In this document: in pieces, positions 4,605 to 6,497 of the stretch
How the letters are laid out: every line of letters starts with the position of its first letter
Position numbering within the stretch: position 1 is the stretch's first letter
DNA from: Clostridia bacterium
GTDB taxonomy: Bacteria > Bacillota > Clostridia > Christensenellales > Aristaeellaceae
Assembly: GCA_030526935.1 (NCBI GenBank)
Contig: JAUNBY010000135.1
Span: 1,381 to 7,877, forward strand
Reading direction: 5' to 3'
Length of the DNA stretch: 6,497 nt
The notes under the pieces: generated by a model
The model's input: the letters and a program-made list of their open reading frames with translations, nothing else
What the model was told of the DNA's origin: nothing
The model's database searches: none
Made by a program: the position numbers and the translations under genes

Positions 4605-6188
4605 TTACCGGGCGGTGATCTCGTCTATCAGTTCCAGCGCCAGCGTATGCGCGCGCTTTGCCATGTCCATGCCCACCTCGGTCGTGTCTTCGGGCGACAT
4701 GGCCTCGAACTGCGCGTTGATCTCGCGCTGCAGGGCGCTCAGTCTGTCCAGAACCATCCGCTTCTGTTCGTCGCTCACGGGCGCGCCGTCGATCTGCTCG
4801 GCGTAGAGTATGTAGCCGCCGAGCCCTTCAAAGGCGAAATAGTAGGAATCGCGCCAGTTTTCGGGATACGCCACATAGAATGTTTCTCCCGTGCGCCAGC
4901 TGGTGGCGTAGGTGCAGAAGCCTTCCGGCCGGGCTTGCGTGGTTGGAACCCTTTCAACGACGGCGGTTGACACCTGGTAGCCCTCGTAGACATCCTCGAG
5001 CAGAAGCGGATAATAGGGGATGAACACGTTGTTGGACATATTGCCTACGCCTACCCAGCCGACCGTGGCGGTTTCCAGCGGACGATCCCTGAACAGCTGG
5101 AAGATCTCGATCTCCTGATTGCTGGGCTTGCCGATGCTGCTGAGTTTGTAGTAGTCGAACACGTCGTCTTTCGTCAAGGTGCGGTCGGCGCTGATGTTTG
5201 TGTACAGCGGCACAATCTCGCCATCCTTAAGGTTGGAAATGGTGAACAGGCTGTTGTCCGCCGCCAGATCCGCCTCGGTCACATTCAGTTCTTCGTTCAG
5301 GAAGTTCAGTCCGTCCACCATGCGGGGAGCGCCGACGCGGGGAGCGTCCGCCGTGCCCAAATTGGCGTAGGAGGCGCGGTAGTCTATGATGTTTTCAGCC
5401 GCGTCGCCCACGAAGGTGCCCGCTTCTTCGGCCACGGCGATAAGGCGCTCGGAAGCGATTACATTGTCGCTGTCGTCCAGATCGATAGCGCCGATCACCG
5501 ACAGATTAGGCTCCAGGAAAATCATGTCGTCGTTGAGCTTCAGCGCGATGTACTGTGTGCCGGAGCAATTTTCTATATACCAGACTTCGTTCTGATCGCA
5601 AATGAAGAGGCCTGAATCATAATAAGCCCCGTAGTTGTCGTAGATGTCGGCAAGCAGCTCGACGCCCGCGCGGGCGGAATCAGCCTCCGCCAGAAGGATG
5701 GTTGGAATATCCGTCTCCTCGATGCCGACTATTCCATCGACCTTTTCGGTTACGTTGGGATCAATCTCCTTTACCTGCTCGTTGCCGGAGATTGTCTCCG
5801 TCGCGGAGACCGAAACGCCCTTTTCATTGGTGCCGAACTCCGTGTAGGACCAGTGTGTGGGATTCTCCACGCCGCACTCGGGGCAGGCGCCGTTGAAAAT
5901 ATCGTTTGTAAAATAGGTAAAGCGATAGGTATCATGGGTAAACGTCCACTCGAACGCGCCATACGCCGGGCATCCAATCCATTGCTCGCCCGCTTTGTAA
6001 GCGCCCGCCTCGCTGATAAACCACATTTTGTTCATATCCGAGCCGTAGTCTTCGGTGCGGGCGACAAAGGGAGTGCCCTCTTGCGTGAGATTGCCGCCCA
6101 CATAGATAGTCGTGCAGGCCGAAGCGCCGATTACCTCCAACAACAGCGTCAGGGTGAGGATGACGGCGAACCAGGGTTTAAATTTCAT
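4605..6188 (-). CDS. Secreted family C69 dipeptidase (PepD-like, Ntn-hydrolase fold)
   Basis: 527 residues. Residues 1-24 are a signal peptide whose A22-S23-A24 site precedes C25-T-T, the expected N-terminal nucleophile of C69 peptidases. Export cleavage itself could expose the active Cys. Family signatures follow: A-R-T-E-D (43-47), F-G-T-N-E-K-G-V-S-V-S-A-T-E-T (118-132), a G-I-V-G-I-E-E-T segment (152-159), D-Q-N-E-V-W-Y-I-E (198-206), an E-P-N-L-S-V-I-G-A-I-D region (226-236) and S-E-R-L (246-249). C69 enzymes hydrolyse dipeptides, and some act on other amides. The length slightly exceeds the roughly 470 residues of the lactobacillus enzymes, with an extra helical tail (about 470-527). 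A C-P-E-C motif at 102-105 is unusual. No sorting signal or membrane helix is seen after the signal peptide. The start has a GGGG-type ribosome site (AAAGGGGA). It is a single-gene transcription unit with its own promoter and terminator. Substrate is unknown. Confidence 0.9.
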   Translation of the reverse strand: MKFKPWFAVILTLTLLLEVIGASACTTIYVGGNLTQEGTPFVARTEDYGSDMNKMWFISEAGAYKAGEQWIGCPAYGAFEWTFTHDTYRFTYFTNDIFNGACPECGVENPTHWSYTEFGTNEKGVSVSATETISGNEQVKEIDPNVTEKVDGIVGIEETDIPTILLAEADSARAGVELLADIYDNYGAYYDSGLFICDQNEVWYIENCSGTQYIALKLNDDMIFLEPNLSVIGAIDLDDSDNVIASERLIAVAEEAGTFVGDAAENIIDYRASYANLGTADAPRVGAPRMVDGLNFLNEELNVTEADLAADNSLFTISNLKDGEIVPLYTNISADRTLTKDDVFDYYKLSSIGKPSNQEIEIFQLFRDRPLETATVGWVGVGNMSNNVFIPYYPLLLEDVYEGYQVSTAVVERVPTTQARPEGFCTYATSWRTGETFYVAYPENWRDSYYFAFEGLGGYILYAEQIDGAPVSDEQKRMVLDRLSALQREINAQFEAMSPEDTTEVGMDMAKRAHTLALELIDEITAR

Positions 6189-6237
6189 TTCATTGATCCC
6201 CTTTCAGTATATTCGTGGCCGATTAGAATTTGCTGCG

Positions 6238-6267
6238 GCACATTACCACGCTAATTTGCTAATGTGC
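6238..6267. repeat. Inverted repeat in the dipeptidase leader
   Basis: GCACATTA (6238-6245) and TAATGTGC (6260-6267) are perfect 8-bp arms 14 bases apart. The repeat lies just downstream of the predicted start site (near 6271). GCTAAT also occurs twice as a direct repeat nearby (6250-6255 and 6258-6263). It may be an operator or a leader hairpin. Confidence 0.4.
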
Positions 6268-6277
6268 TGATGTACTC

Positions 6278-6305
6278 ATTATATACCAAACTCATGAAAT
6301 GTCAA
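6278..6305 (-). promoter_or_regulatory. Consensus sigma-A promoter for the dipeptidase gene
   Basis: On the minus strand: TTGACA (6300-6305), a 16-bp spacer, TATAAT (6278-6283). Both hexamers are perfect, which predicts strong transcription. The leader would be about 83 nt to the ATG at 6188. This is the strongest promoter in the window. Confidence 0.75.
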
Positions 6306-6313
6306 GGGTTGAC

Positions 6314-6396
6314 GATGCGCAACGCATTGTTATTCTAATTGTCAGTTACTATTCATCCTCGTTTTGCGAGACTATAACTTGTCTGATGCGCAGCGC
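6314..6396. repeat. Two near-identical GATGCGCA-CGC elements upstream of the dipeptidase promoter
   Basis: GATGCGCAACGC (6314-6325) and GATGCGCAGCGC (6385-6396) differ at one base. The first copy is part of the perfect dyad ATGCG-CAA-CGCAT (6315-6327), ending about 10 bp upstream of the -35. They could be activator or repressor sites, or remnants of an intergenic repeat. Confidence 0.3.
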
Positions 6397-6497
6397 TTAG
6401 CTTTGCCTTCCCCTCTGGGGGGCGCAGACCGCGCGTAGCGCCAGGTGGCGCCCGCAGGCGCCGGATGAGGTTCTGCTTGTCGGGTAGTGAGCTTCAT
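6397..6497. repeat. Possible interspersed GC-rich palindromic repeat (REP-like), cut by window edge
   Basis: The segment is much more GC-rich than the AT-rich promoter region beside it and is full of short palindromes: CCCC-TCT-GGGG (6410-6420), GGCGC/GCGCC (6421-6425 with 6438-6442) and GGCGCC-CGCA-GGCGCC (6447-6462), followed by GGATGAGG. It resembles intergenic repeat elements I recall from gut Clostridia, but I cannot check copy number. No gene is seen in 6189-6497. Confidence 0.4.

Overview
The window reads as Clostridia-type Firmicutes DNA, probably from a gut anaerobe. The grounds are AGGAGGG-like ribosome binding sites, sigma-A promoters close to consensus, Gram-positive style exported proteins, and a right-end intergenic sequence resembling the GC-rich repeats of gut Clostridia. 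The taxonomic call is inference. All four supported genes lie on the minus strand, so they read from high to low coordinates, and three of the four products appear to be exported or membrane-anchored.

Reading in the direction of transcription: 6189-6497 is non-coding and holds a possible interspersed repeat and a near-perfect promoter. 4605-6188 encodes a secreted family C69 (PepD-like) dipeptidase. Its 3' region (4469-4604) carries two imperfect hairpins and a strong intrinsic terminator. Next is an AT-rich region with a second good promoter and a dyad over the start site. 1596-4205 encodes an 869-residue membrane-anchored protein: a short N-terminal domain, two membrane helices, a low-complexity stalk, and twelve copies of a His-Cys-Cys-Cys module that looks like a zinc knuckle, some separated by pure serine linkers. 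A 12-bp perfect hairpin (1525-1552) follows its stop.

416-1243 encodes a MerR-family regulator with a GyrI-like effector domain, driven by an N17 promoter. 71 bp further on, an exported FMN-binding-domain protein begins (start at 344) and runs off the left edge. It is probably the N-terminus of an extracytoplasmic flavin-dependent reductase or electron-transfer protein. Between the two is a promoter with a 19-bp spacer, the geometry typical of MerR-activated promoters. The spacer holds a 15-base dyad (12/15 identical) that recurs in the merR leader. I infer a small regulon: the MerR protein controls the flavoprotein gene and possibly itself.

The most unusual item is the twelve-module Cys/His array protein, whose function I do not recognise. 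Nothing in the sequence ties it or the dipeptidase to the MerR/flavoprotein pair.
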